A stretch of 24,901 bases of DNA from a bacterium. Lineage in GTDB: Bacteria > ARS69. Location of the stretch: contig JALGZR010000066.1 in the NCBI GenBank assembly GCA_025774805.1, forward strand, positions 1 to 24,901, given 5' to 3'. The position numbers and the translations under genes were made by a program. Shown here piece after piece: positions 6,680-14,797 of the stretch. Numbering within the stretch: position 1 is the stretch's first letter; the number at the start of each line of letters is the position of its first letter. A model generated the notes under the pieces. That model saw only the letters and a program-made list of their open reading frames with translations, was not told the origin of the DNA and ran no database searches.

Positions 6680-8185
6680 ATGACCGACCAAGACCCCTCG
6701 GTGCAACGATCCGCCGGCCGCGGTCGGATCGTGACGGACGTCGCCGGCTTCGCGGGAAGCCAGTACGTCCTCCGCTTCACGACGCTGCTCAAGGGTTTCA
6801 TCGTCGCCCGCGTGATGGGCCCGGAGGGGAACGGGCTCTGGCAGCACTTCGTCATCATCGCGGAGTACTGCGAGAACTGCCACTTCGGCGCGCTGCCCGG
6901 TCTCAGCAAGGTCTTCGGTCACCGCGTCGGCCAGGGGGACGAAGCGGGCGCGACCGCGGTCCGGCACACCGGGACCGCCGCGGTGATGGGCGCCGCCCTC
7001 CTCCTTTGGGCAGGGCTCGTCCTCTTCGTCGTGATGCGCGGGGATTCCCTGGCAACGCACGACCGATGGGGTCTCCCGCTCCTCGGCTTCCTCGTCTTCT
7101 TCGACCAGCTGAACTTCTCGTACCAGGGGATCCTCCGCGTCTACGGGCGGATCCAGCTCATCAGCGGGGTGAACTTGATGTTCGCGTTCGCGAACCTCAT
7201 CGTTGCCGTGTCGCTCATGCTGAAGTTCGGGATTCTCGGTCTCCTCGCCGGCTGGGGGCTCACCCGGTTCGTCACCACCCTCTGGATGGTCAAGAGAAGC
7301 GGATTCTCTCTCCGCCCGTCCATCGACCGCGCGACTCTTCGCATCCTGATGCTCACCGGATTTCCGATTTTTCTCTTCCACCTCACCCGCGTCGGCCTGC
7401 GCAATATCGATCGCGTGCTTGTCGACACCGTCCTGGAGAAGTCCCAACTCGGCATCTACGGTCTCGCCGTCACGTTGGCGGGGCTCATCCGCTACGTCGC
7501 GGAAGCGGTCGCGTTCGTCATCTATCCGATCTTTCTACGGGCCTTCGGTGCGACCCGGGATCCCCGAGCCCTGACGCGCCACCTCGTCCGGCCGACGGAG
7601 CTGCTCTCGCTGCTCGTCCCGATCGTGCTCGGCTTCTCCTACCTGGTTCTCCAGCTTCCGATCTACTGGCTCCTCCCCCAGTTCGTGGAGAGCATCGCGA
7701 TCTACCGCCTGCTGACGTTCGCCATGGCGTTCTACTGTCTCGCCGTCCTTCCCGGCTTCTACCTCATGGCGATCGATCGTCAGAACTGGCTCGTTCCGAT
7801 GGGGCTGGGAGTGATCGCGTTCGAGTACTTCGTGGGACGCCGGCTCATCGGAATGGGGTACGGCCTCCCCGGAGTCGCGGTCACGATGGGGGCGGGCGCG
7901 TTCGCCTACTGCACGGCGGTGTTGCTGTACGCGGGGGCCTTCGCCTTCCGTTCGACCCGTCGCCTCTTCGCCTGGGTCGGGAAGATCTACCTGCCGGTCG
8001 CGCTCTTCTCGGGCGTGGTGGCCCTGATCCTGAGGATCGTGCCGCGCACCCCTCTCGGGAGCGGGGGAGAGGTCTCCCGCGCCGCGGTCGAGGGAGGCCT
8101 CTTCCTGCTGGTCTCGGTGCCCGTGCTTCTCGCGTACGAGAGGCGGCACGGAGTTCTCCGCTCGCTGCGCCGCCCGAGAAGCTGA
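6680..8185 (+). CDS. Polysaccharide flippase, Wzx/MATE-like (MOP superfamily)
   Basis: A 501-residue polytopic membrane protein with roughly twelve or more hydrophobic segments. The start 'SQYVLRFTTLLKGFIVARVMGPEGNGLW' is the typical first helix and loop of oligosaccharide flippases, which move lipid-linked sugar units across the inner membrane. The middle shows further pairs of helices, e.g. 'GIYGLAVTLAGLIRYVAEAV' and the Leu-rich stretch 'LLSLLVPIVLGFSYLV'. ATG at 6680 has GGGAG just upstream and lies 27 bases after the M16 partner gene, so it is probably in the same operon. The convergent glycosyltransferase gene suggests a surface glycan function, though no full glycan cluster is in view. 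Confidence 0.85.
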   Translation: MTDQDPSVQRSAGRGRIVTDVAGFAGSQYVLRFTTLLKGFIVARVMGPEGNGLWQHFVIIAEYCENCHFGALPGLSKVFGHRVGQGDEAGATAVRHTGTAAVMGAALLLWAGLVLFVVMRGDSLATHDRWGLPLLGFLVFFDQLNFSYQGILRVYGRIQLISGVNLMFAFANLIVAVSLMLKFGILGLLAGWGLTRFVTTLWMVKRSGFSLRPSIDRATLRILMLTGFPIFLFHLTRVGLRNIDRVLVDTVLEKSQLGIYGLAVTLAGLIRYVAEAVAFVIYPIFLRAFGATRDPRALTRHLVRPTELLSLLVPIVLGFSYLVLQLPIYWLLPQFVESIAIYRLLTFAMAFYCLAVLPGFYLMAIDRQNWLVPMGLGVIAFEYFVGRRLIGMGYGLPGVAVTMGAGAFAYCTAVLLYAGAFAFRSTRRLFAWVGKIYLPVALFSGVVALILRIVPRTPLGSGGEVSRAAVEGGLFLLVSVPVLLAYERRHGVLRSLRRPRS

Positions 8186-8256
8186 CCCGGCACCCTCCCC
8201 GCGGGGCGGCCTGCGTCTCGCCGGTCGGAGGAAGGCGGCCGTCCCGAACGGCTCCG

Positions 8257-9363
8257 TCAGTGGGTATCCAAAAGCTCCCGGAACAGGTTCTCGTAGGCGC
8301 GCACCATGCGGGGGAGCGTGAACTCCTCCTCGAGGCGGCGGCGCGACTCCGAGCCCAGGCGCGCGGCCAGGTCCCGGTCGCGGAGCAGGCGGAGCATCGC
8401 GTCCGCGAGGGCGGTGGGATCTCGGGTCGGGACGAGAATCCCGTTGCGCTCCTCGTCGATCATCTCCGGGAGCCCCCCGACCCGCGTTCCGATCAGGGGA
8501 AGCCCGGTCGCCATCGACTCGAGGAAGGCGAGAGGAAACGTCTCGACGTCGGTGGAGCAGAGAACGGAGACGTCGAAGGCGGTGAGGATCTCCGGCACGT
8601 CCGTGCGCCGCCCGGTGAGCTTCACCCGTGCCGCCATGTCGAGAACCGCGACCTCTCTCTCGAGGTCGGCGGCGAGCGGCCCGTCCCCCACGAGGAGAAA
8701 GCGCGCTTCGGGAAGCTCGTCCAGCACGAGCCGGGCGGCCATCAGAAACGACTCATGGTCCTTTTCGGGCCGGAGGACGGCCAGGATTCCGGCCACCGGC
8801 GCCTCGGCGGGGATCCCCAGCTCGGCGCGCACGCGCTCGCGGGCCCCCGCGGGGCGATACGCCGCCGGATCGATTCCGTTCGGTATGACGCGGATCCGCT
8901 CGGGGGGAATCCGCTTCGTGCGGATCAGGTACTCGACCTGGCCTCGCGCGACCGCGATCCAGGCCGTCGCGAAAGGATTCAGCACGCGATTGACCCGGTG
9001 ACGGACCGGCGACATGTCCCGCTCGCCCGTCGAGTGCTCGGCCAGGATCCGGACGGGCGCACCTCCGATCCACGCCGCGAGCCGTCCGACGACTCCGGTG
9101 CTGAAGCCGTGGGTCAGCACGATTCGGACGCGCTCGTCCCGGATCAGCGAGACGGTTCGGAAGAGGAATCGGAGATCGAAGCGGGACGCCCCGGACAGGA
9201 GCAGAACCGGGACCCCGGACCGCTCGATCTCCTCGGCCACGGGACCGAGCGCGTGCTGGCAGGCGACGAGGGGACGGAAACGGTCGCGATCGAGCGCGGT
9301 CACCAAAGCGGCGATCTGGCGCTCGGCGCCCCCGACCGGGAGACGGGGAAGCAGGAAGAGCAC
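8257..9363 (-). CDS. Glycosyltransferase family 4 (GT-B fold)
   Basis: The only minus-strand gene in the window, 368 residues. The N-terminal half has the GGAERQ motif (11-16) typical of GT4 enzymes. The C-terminal half has 'VGDGPL' (225-230) and the E-x7-E nucleotide-sugar motif, E274 and E282, followed by 'GLPLIGTRVGGLPEMI'. It would transfer a sugar from an NDP-sugar to a cell-surface glycan or lipid at the cytoplasmic membrane face. The start is the GTG at 9361-9363; the frame is open upstream without another good start, and the nearest GGAGAGG is about 17 bases away, so the start is less certain than the function. Donor and acceptor cannot be told from sequence. It is convergent with the flippase, 71 bases apart. 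Confidence 0.88.
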   Translation of the reverse strand: MLFLLPRLPVGGAERQIAALVTALDRDRFRPLVACQHALGPVAEEIERSGVPVLLLSGASRFDLRFLFRTVSLIRDERVRIVLTHGFSTGVVGRLAAWIGGAPVRILAEHSTGERDMSPVRHRVNRVLNPFATAWIAVARGQVEYLIRTKRIPPERIRVIPNGIDPAAYRPAGARERVRAELGIPAEAPVAGILAVLRPEKDHESFLMAARLVLDELPEARFLLVGDGPLAADLEREVAVLDMAARVKLTGRRTDVPEILTAFDVSVLCSTDVETFPLAFLESMATGLPLIGTRVGGLPEMIDEERNGILVPTRDPTALADAMLRLLRDRDLAARLGSESRRRLEEEFTLPRMVRAYENLFRELLDTH

Positions 9364-9480
9364 GGATACCGGGGAGGCGACCTCTCCGGCGGGATGGGGA
9401 GCCGGGATCGGACCCCCTTCGAGTGATGGTTCAGGTGCGATGATGGTCCCAACTCGTTGTGAAGAAAGAATTTCGAGAGG

Positions 9481-9509
9481 TTGCCAATCGCCCGGGAGAA
9501 CGGTAACGT
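9481..9509 (+). promoter_or_regulatory. Promoter of the beta-helix surface protein
   Basis: TTGCCA (9481-9486), 17 bp, TAACGT (9504-9509). The -35 box matches the consensus at five of six positions. It leaves a ~36-base leader with GAGAGGA about six bases before the ATG at 9552. The 188 bases between 9364 and 9551 also have to carry the promoter of the divergent glycosyltransferase, which I could not place. Confidence 0.55.
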
Positions 9510-9551
9510 CTCTCTCGCCTCGCCGCGATCTCCGAAAGAGAGGATCGCCGC

Positions 9552-10850
9552 ATGCCCGGTTTCCGGCCCACGCCCCTCGCGGTCGTCGTCCTCCTCGCGG
9601 GGGGGACGGCGAGCGCCGTCACGATTCGCGTCCCCGACGACGCGCCGTCGCTCCACGACGCGGTGCGCCGGGCGGCGCCGGGCGACCGGATCGAGATGGC
9701 GGAGGGAACGTACTCCCCCTCGCGCACGGGCGAGATCTTCCCGATCGAGCTGTCCGGACGCGGACTCGCGATCTCCGGCGCGGGCGCCGGAGTGACGGTA
9801 CTCGATGCCGAGAGCGCTTCCCATCACTTCGTTGTCTCCGACGGCGACTCGTCCACACTGTCCGACTTCTCCCTCAAGGGGGCCCGGTCCGACGGGGCGG
9901 GAGGGGCTCTCGTGATTCGGGGCGCGTCGCCCACGCTCGAGCGTCTCCACTTCGCGGACAACGGGGGCCGAACCGGCGGGGACGCGCTCTGGGCGGAGGG
10001 GAGCGAGGTCACCCTCCGAAACTGTCTGTTCGTGGGAAACGGTCCCGACGGCCCGACGCTCCGGTTCGCGGGGGGGACGTGTCGCCTCGAGCACGTCACG
10101 CTGACCGACAACGGGGGGGGCGCCATCGAAGTGCGCGACGGAGCCGCGCTCGGGATGCGCGCCTGCATCGTGGACCGTCCGGGTCGGGGGGGCGGGCCCG
10201 CGATCGGCCTGCTTCTGCACGCGACCTCCGGCGTGCCCCCGCCCGAACTCGCCAGAAATCTGTTCGGAGGGTGCTCCGAGGGGGCTCTCCGCGTCGAGGG
10301 ACCGGGGGCGGGCGCGATCCGCGGCGCGATCGCGGAGGCCCGACGGAACGAGGGACTGCGGGAGGGGGATCCGCTCTTCCTCGACGCGCGGGCGGGCGAC
10401 TTTCGGGTGTCCGAGCGGTCCCCGGCGAGGCTGCCCTCGGACGGACGCGGGACCTCGAATCCGTCGCCGTCCTCGATCGAGATCGGAGCGTTCGGCGGGA
10501 AGACTCCGCTGAGCCTCGCGGGGGTCGCGGACACGCCGTCGCCGTCGGGCCGCCGGAAGGGCGCGACGGAGGGTCCGGGACTGCTCGAGTCCCCGAGGCC
10601 CAATCCCTCGAATCCGACCACGACGATCCGCTTCGTGGTGCGGAGAGAGGGGGTCGTCGACCTCGGCGTGTACAACATCCTGGGCCAGAGAGTGCGAACG
10701 CTTCACGCGGGGGACCTGGCCGCGGGGGAGCACTCCCGGGTGTGGGACGGGCGGGACGATCGGGGAGAGGATCTGCCGCCGGGGATCTACTTCGTCCACG
10801 TCACCCAGAGGGAAGGGGTCGACACGCACCGCATCGCGCTGGTTCGGTGA
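9552..10850 (+). CDS. Secreted right-handed beta-helix protein with FlgD-like/type-A sorting domain
   Basis: A 432-residue protein with a signal peptide (about 1-22, 'LAVVVLLAGGTASA'). It opens with 'SLHDAVRRAAPGDRIEMAEGTY', the usual first coil of pectate-lyase-like parallel beta-helices. Repeated short strands follow to about residue 300 ('PTLERLHFADNGG', 'VTLRNCLFVGNG', 'CRLEHVTLTDNGG'). The last ~85 residues ('ESPRPNPSNPTTTIRF', 'VDLGVYNILGQRVRTL', 'WDGRDDRGEDLPPGIYFVHV') are the C-terminal beta domain found in FCB secreted proteins and resemble FlgD Ig-like or type IX sorting domains. It likely acts at or outside the outer membrane. No catalytic residues of a polysaccharide lyase can be assigned, so an enzymatic role is unproven. 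It stands as a single gene with its own promoter. Confidence 0.85.
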   Translation: MPGFRPTPLAVVVLLAGGTASAVTIRVPDDAPSLHDAVRRAAPGDRIEMAEGTYSPSRTGEIFPIELSGRGLAISGAGAGVTVLDAESASHHFVVSDGDSSTLSDFSLKGARSDGAGGALVIRGASPTLERLHFADNGGRTGGDALWAEGSEVTLRNCLFVGNGPDGPTLRFAGGTCRLEHVTLTDNGGGAIEVRDGAALGMRACIVDRPGRGGGPAIGLLLHATSGVPPPELARNLFGGCSEGALRVEGPGAGAIRGAIAEARRNEGLREGDPLFLDARAGDFRVSERSPARLPSDGRGTSNPSPSSIEIGAFGGKTPLSLAGVADTPSPSGRRKGATEGPGLLESPRPNPSNPTTTIRFVVRREGVVDLGVYNILGQRVRTLHAGDLAAGEHSRVWDGRDDRGEDLPPGIYFVHVTQREGVDTHRIALVR

Positions 10851-10854
10851 AGGA

Positions 10855-10877
10855 CGCCCCGCGCTGAGTCCGGGGCG
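10855..10877 (+). terminator. Hairpin after the beta-helix gene
   Basis: CGCCCCG (10855-10861) and CGGGGCG (10871-10877) form a seven-pair GC stem with a nine-base loop, five bases after the stop codon. No T run follows, so it is at best a weak or factor-assisted terminator. Confidence 0.4.
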
Positions 10878-10966
10878 CCCTCGAGCCGGCTGCGCCGCTG
10901 CTGCCGCCCTTCCGCTCCGCGTCGCGCCCTGCGAGGCACGGCACGGGCCTTGCGAGCCGAACGGAC

Positions 10967-12559
10967 ATGCGGTCCTTCGGCGCGATCTTCGGCCTGGGGG
11001 TGGCAGCGGGGATCCTTCTGTTCCGCACGTTTCTCCCCTGGTCCCCCGGCCTCGCCCTCGGGGTCGCGGCCGTGACCGGGGCGGCCGCCGGTGTGAACGT
11101 CCGGGCCGCGGTCCTGGTCCCGATCGGCCTCGGGCTCGCCCGCGCCGCCGTGGCGAACGCCCGGGCCTCGGAGCGACGGGTCGATCGGCCCCGTCTTCTC
11201 CAGGGAACGTTCGAAGTGCGCGGGCCGGAGGGGGGCGGGCTCCGCATCGATGCAGGACCGCGCCGGCTCCTTCTCCAAGATCCACCTCCCGACCTTCCCT
11301 CCTCCGGTCATCGTTGGCAGGGGACACTCCTTGCCGAGCCGTTCCGTTCCCGCGCCGATCCCGCGGCGTTCCGGGCAGAGATCTGGGCGGCCACCCGTCG
11401 GCTCGACGGCCGGGCCCGAATCCTCGGGGCGATCGAGAGGTCGGGTCCCGCCCCCGGAACCCGGCCGGCCCTTCGTCGGCTCGGCGAACGCTTGAGACGC
11501 TCGGCGCGGCGAACGATCGGCGCGGGCGATCCCGCCGGCGATCTCGTTTTGGCGCTGCTGCTCGGGGAACGGGACCGCCTCGGCGGGGGGACGCGGGAGG
11601 CCTTCCGCCGGGCGGGTCTGGCCCACGTGCTCGCTCTGTCGGGGCTTCACGTCGGAGTCCTCGCCCTCGGGCTCGGAGCCGCGCTCCGCGCGCTAGGGAC
11701 GTCGCACCGCGTGACCGCGGTCCCGGTCGTTCTCTTCCTGGGGATGTTCGCCGCGTGGACGGGCGCCCGTCCCCCGGTCGTGCGGGCGGCGGGGACGGCG
11801 GGACTCGCCTGGATCGCGCGCTCGCTCGGACGGCGCCCCGCGGGGTTGGGCGCGCTCGGCTGGGTGGGCGGAGCCGTCTTGCTCGCGAAACCCGAGCTCC
11901 TCGACGATCCCGGGTTCCGGCTCTCCTTCCTGGCGGCGGGCGTGCTCGTGGTGGCCGCGATGCGGGCTCGCTCTCCGCGGGCGGGCCGTCGGGGAGCGCG
12001 TGGCGTGCGGAGTCTGCTCGCGGCGGGCGGGATCTCGACCCTCATCACGGTGGCGACGTTTCCCGAGGTCGCGCGCTCCTTCGGTCGGGTGAGCGTGCTG
12101 TCCCCGCTCACGAATCTCGTCGCGGGACTCCCGACCGCGGCCGCGCTCGGGTGGGGAGGCCTGGCCGCCTTCGTTCCCGCCCCCGAGGCGCCGCCGTGCT
12201 CGGCGCCCTCGCGGAGCACGCCGCCCGGCTCCCGGGAGGCACGATCCGACCCCCGGCGCCCGGACCGGGACTCTCGCTCCTTCTCCCTCTGGTCGCGGCC
12301 TACGCCGCGGCGGGACGCAGACCGGGGCCGGGCGGGCGGACGCTCCTGCTCGGCGCGTCGCTCGCCGCGCTGCTCGAGAGCCTCCCCCCCGAGGCGCTCA
12401 CGGTCCTCGACGTGGGGCAGGGCAGCGCACTGCTCGTCGCCGGGGCCGGGCGATTCGCGCTCGTGGACGGAGGCCCGCCCGCCGCTCCCGATCGGGAGCC
12501 ATTTCTTCCGGGGGCGATCGCCCACCGCGGTTGCGGAGTCGTGGAGGCCGTCGTCGTGA
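10967..12559 (+). CDS. comEC: ComEC/Rec2 DNA uptake channel, N-terminal part (frameshifted)
   Basis: ComEC forms the inner-membrane channel that imports single-stranded DNA in natural transformation. This frame shows two N-terminal membrane helices, a short OB-like DUF4131 region (about 75-120), then the Competence domain with its hallmark 'AHVLALSGLHVGVLALG' (about 221-237) and many hydrophobic helices to 'LTNLVAGLPTAAALGWGG'. From about 12185 the frame stops making sense (Arg/Ser/Pro-rich to the stop at 12559) and the family sequence continues in another frame. A single missing C in the C5 run at 12180-12184 would restore one protein of about 756 residues. This could be an assembly error or a real inactivating mutation. 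No strong ribosome site precedes the ATG. Confidence 0.8.
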   Translation: MRSFGAIFGLGVAAGILLFRTFLPWSPGLALGVAAVTGAAAGVNVRAAVLVPIGLGLARAAVANARASERRVDRPRLLQGTFEVRGPEGGGLRIDAGPRRLLLQDPPPDLPSSGHRWQGTLLAEPFRSRADPAAFRAEIWAATRRLDGRARILGAIERSGPAPGTRPALRRLGERLRRSARRTIGAGDPAGDLVLALLLGERDRLGGGTREAFRRAGLAHVLALSGLHVGVLALGLGAALRALGTSHRVTAVPVVLFLGMFAAWTGARPPVVRAAGTAGLAWIARSLGRRPAGLGALGWVGGAVLLAKPELLDDPGFRLSFLAAGVLVVAAMRARSPRAGRRGARGVRSLLAAGGISTLITVATFPEVARSFGRVSVLSPLTNLVAGLPTAAALGWGGLAAFVPAPEAPPCSAPSRSTPPGSREARSDPRRPDRDSRSFSLWSRPTPRRDADRGRAGGRSCSARRSPRCSRASPPRRSRSSTWGRAAHCSSPGPGDSRSWTEARPPLPIGSHFFRGRSPTAVAESWRPSS

Positions 12560-13236
12560 CGCACGCCGATGCGGATCACCGGGGGGGACTCCCGGATCTG
12601 GCCCGGGCGGGTCGGATTCGGCGTCTCCTCGTCCCGCCGCGGCGTGGGCCCGAGCCTGCCGGGCTCGCCGGGCTGACCGCGGGGGTCCGGTCGGGAGGCG
12701 GTCGGGTCGACGTCGCCGGGCCGGCGCACGCCCCCGTGGAGCTGCTCGCGGGACGACTCGTGGTCTACACGCCATGGACCGCGCTCGGCGCGCCCGCGGG
12801 GGTCCCGGAGAACGAGCACTCCCTCGTCGCCCGGTGGCAGGCCGGGGGCGCGTCCCTGCTGGCGACGGGTGATCTCGGAGGGACCGGAGAGCGGGCGCTG
12901 CGGACTCGGGCGGGCGGGCCCGCCCTGCGCACCGGGATCCTGCTCGCGGGTCATCACGGTTCACACACCTCGACCGGAACCGCTCTCCTGGAGACGGTGC
13001 GCCCCGGGCTCGTGATCGTGTCCTGCGGAGCGGGGAACCCGCACGGGCATCCCCACGTCGAGACGCTCGAGCGGATCGGCGCCGTGGGCGCCGGGCTCCT
13101 CCGCACCGATCGCGACGGAACGGTCACCTTGCGGGCGACGCCGCGCGGCTTCCGCGTTCGGTGGGTGCGCGGCTATCCGGGCCCGCGATCGGCGTTCCCG
13201 CCCTTTCCGCTTTCCCGGCGTTCCCCTTTCTCCTAG
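12196..13236 (+). CDS. comEC: ComEC, C-terminal metallo-beta-lactamase part (frameshifted)
   Basis: This is the second piece of the same comEC gene. It has a few hydrophobic stretches and then the beta-lactamase-like domain of ComEC: 'LTVLDVGQGSALLV', the metal motif HADADHRGG (starting about residue 123 of this piece), 'ENEHSLVARW', 'LLATGDLGGTGE', 'LLAGHHGSH' and 'SCGAGNPHGHPH'. In ComEC this domain is thought to act on the non-transported DNA strand. All motifs are intact, so the break looks recent or artificial. A GTG at 12196 is the first possible start in this frame after the break, but I think the piece is normally translated as part of the full protein. purN begins 32 bases after its stop. 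Confidence 0.75.
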   Translation: MLGALAEHAARLPGGTIRPPAPGPGLSLLLPLVAAYAAAGRRPGPGGRTLLLGASLAALLESLPPEALTVLDVGQGSALLVAGAGRFALVDGGPPAAPDREPFLPGAIAHRGCGVVEAVVVTHADADHRGGLPDLARAGRIRRLLVPPRRGPEPAGLAGLTAGVRSGGGRVDVAGPAHAPVELLAGRLVVYTPWTALGAPAGVPENEHSLVARWQAGGASLLATGDLGGTGERALRTRAGGPALRTGILLAGHHGSHTSTGTALLETVRPGLVIVSCGAGNPHGHPHVETLERIGAVGAGLLRTDRDGTVTLRATPRGFRVRWVRGYPGPRSAFPPFPLSRRSPFS

Positions 13237-13268
13237 ACTGCCGCGCATCCGAAACGGGAGGGTGTGGC

Positions 13269-13892
13269 GTGCGTGTCGCGGTGATGGCTTCGGGTCGGGG
13301 AAGCAACTTCGACGCGCTCCTGAAGGCCACGAGGAGTGAGCGGACGTCGGCCGAAATCGTGGTCGTTCTGTCCGATCAACGCGGTGCCGCGGTGCTGGAG
13401 AAGGCCCGAGGCGCCGGGGTGCCCGTCGAGATCCTCGATCCGGGAACGCCCCGCGGACCTTGGTCCCCCGAGGGAATCGAGGCGCTGCGCGTCGCCCTGC
13501 AACGCCACCGGGTCGAAGCCGTCTGTCTGGCGGGCTTCATGCGCATCGTTCCGCCGGAGATCCTGCGCGAGTTTCCCTCGCGCATACTGAACATCCACCC
13601 GTCCCTTCTCCCGTCCTTTCCCGGGCTGCGGGCCCAGCGCAAGGCTCTGCGGGCGGGCGTCAAGGTCTCGGGATGCACCGTGCATCTCGTCGACGAAGGG
13701 GTCGATACCGGCCCGATCGTGATCCAGGCCGCCGTACCCGTCGAGCCCGACGACACCGAGGACAGCCTGGCCGCGCGCATCCTCGAGCAGGAACATCGCA
13801 TCTACCCGCAGGCGCTGTTCGCACTCGCGGAGAACCGCCTCCGGGTCGAGGGGCGGGTCGTCTCCGTCCTGTCCCCCGAGAAACGGAGTTGA
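13269..13892 (+). CDS. purN: Phosphoribosylglycinamide formyltransferase (GART), PurN
   Basis: PurN transfers the formyl group of 10-formyl-tetrahydrofolate to GAR, the third step of purine synthesis, in the cytoplasm. The protein of 207 residues has the usual start 'VAVMASGRGSNFDALL' (phosphate-binding loop), the catalytic N108 and H110 in 'ILNIHPSLLPSFPG', and D146 in 'HLVDEGVDTGPI'. The start chosen is the GTG at 13269, because GGGAGGG lies six bases upstream and the family begins exactly there. The frame is open upstream to 13161 but that part overlaps comEC. It is followed by purC after four bases. A TAGACT at 13234-13239 might be the -10 box of an internal promoter, with a poor -35. Confidence 0.96.
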   Translation: MRVAVMASGRGSNFDALLKATRSERTSAEIVVVLSDQRGAAVLEKARGAGVPVEILDPGTPRGPWSPEGIEALRVALQRHRVEAVCLAGFMRIVPPEILREFPSRILNIHPSLLPSFPGLRAQRKALRAGVKVSGCTVHLVDEGVDTGPIVIQAAVPVEPDDTEDSLAARILEQEHRIYPQALFALAENRLRVEGRVVSVLSPEKRS

Positions 13893-13896
13893 GGGA

Positions 13897-14781
13897 ATGT
13901 CCCGTTCCGAAGTCCACGCCCGGCTCCCGCGACCGTCGCATCGCGGCAAGGTGCGCGACGTGTACGACCTGGGTGACCGCCTGATTCTCGTGGCGACCGA
14001 TCGCGTGTCCGCCTTCGACGTGATCCTTCCCGAGCCGATACCCGACAAAGGGCGGATCCTCACCGGAATCTCCCACTGGTGGTTCGAGCAGACCGCCCGG
14101 TCGTTCCCGCATCATCTTCTGAGCACCGATCCGGCCGAGCTCCCCGAGCCGTTCCGGAGCGTGCCCGAGCTCCGGGGTCGCTCCATGCTGGTGCGCAAGG
14201 CCGAGCGGATCGACGTCGAGTGCGTGGTGCGCGGGTATCTGGCGGGATCGGGTTGGGCCGAGTACCGGAAGACGGGTGCCTGCCACGGTCATCCTCTCCC
14301 TCCCGGACTCACCAAGGGGGCGAAGCTGCCCGAGCCGATCTTCACGCCGACGACGAAGGAAGACGAAGGGCACGATCTTCCGCTTCCGTACGATCGCATG
14401 GCCGAGCTTCTCGGGGCGGAGCTGGCCGATCGACTTCGATCCGTGTCGATCGATCTCTACCGGCAAGGACACGAGACGGCCGAGAAGAAGGGATTCCTTC
14501 TCGCGGACACGAAGTTCGAGTTCGGGTGGGCGGCAGGCGAGCTTCTCGTCATCGACGAGGTGCTGACCCCCGACTCGTCCCGCTACTGGAGGACGGCGGA
14601 CTACCGACCCGGGCACCCTCCGGAGAGCTGGGACAAGCAGATCATCCGTGACTATCTCGATTCCCTCGACTGGAACAAGCAGCCGCCGGCGCCCTCGCTG
14701 CCGGATGAAATCGTTCACCGCGCCCGCGAAAGGTACCTGGATGTCTACCGTGCATTCACCGGAAGCGACCTCCCCGAGTGA
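13897..14781 (+). CDS. purC: SAICAR synthetase, PurC
   Basis: PurC joins CAIR and aspartate using ATP to form SAICAR. The 294-residue length fits the longer, yeast/Bacteroidetes-like form of the family. The motifs visible are 'RGKVRDVYDLGDRLILVATDRVSAFD' read in pieces (nucleotide site, about 16-41), 'VRGYLAGSGW' (about 110-119), 'LADTKFEFG' (about 200-208) and 'IDEVLTPDSSRYW' (about 217-229). The ribosome site GAGGGA lies in the end of purN, four bases before the ATG, so the two are translationally coupled. purH follows directly. Confidence 0.96.
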   Translation: MSRSEVHARLPRPSHRGKVRDVYDLGDRLILVATDRVSAFDVILPEPIPDKGRILTGISHWWFEQTARSFPHHLLSTDPAELPEPFRSVPELRGRSMLVRKAERIDVECVVRGYLAGSGWAEYRKTGACHGHPLPPGLTKGAKLPEPIFTPTTKEDEGHDLPLPYDRMAELLGAELADRLRSVSIDLYRQGHETAEKKGFLLADTKFEFGWAAGELLVIDEVLTPDSSRYWRTADYRPGHPPESWDKQIIRDYLDSLDWNKQPPAPSLPDEIVHRARERYLDVYRAFTGSDLPE

Positions 14782-14797
14782 CCGCTCCGGGGAGGCG

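Noticed and set aside
5099-7447. Long minus-strand frames (782 residues here; 675 residues at 9300-11327; 623 residues at 4192-6063)
   Set aside because: They lie opposite well-identified genes, are rich in Arg, Glu, Pro and His, and show no family motif. They are shadows produced by GC-rich codon bias.
8186-8256. Bidirectional terminator between the convergent flippase and glycosyltransferase genes
   Set aside because: Only weak 5-bp inverted repeats and no T or A runs; nothing convincing is visible.
7006-9426. 806-residue plus-strand frame across the flippase and glycosyltransferase genes
   Set aside because: Arg/Pro/Gly-rich composition without motifs; both strands are already explained by real genes.
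10069-10192. G runs of 7-8 bases in the beta-helix surface gene as phase-variation tracts
   Set aside because: Similar G7-G8 runs occur in housekeeping genes of the window (guaA near 17893, the transglycosylase at 18363, the PQQ propeller near 24274), so they reflect base composition.
13230-13268. Riboswitch or purine box before purN
   Set aside because: Only 32 bases separate comEC and purN and no structured aptamer is visible.
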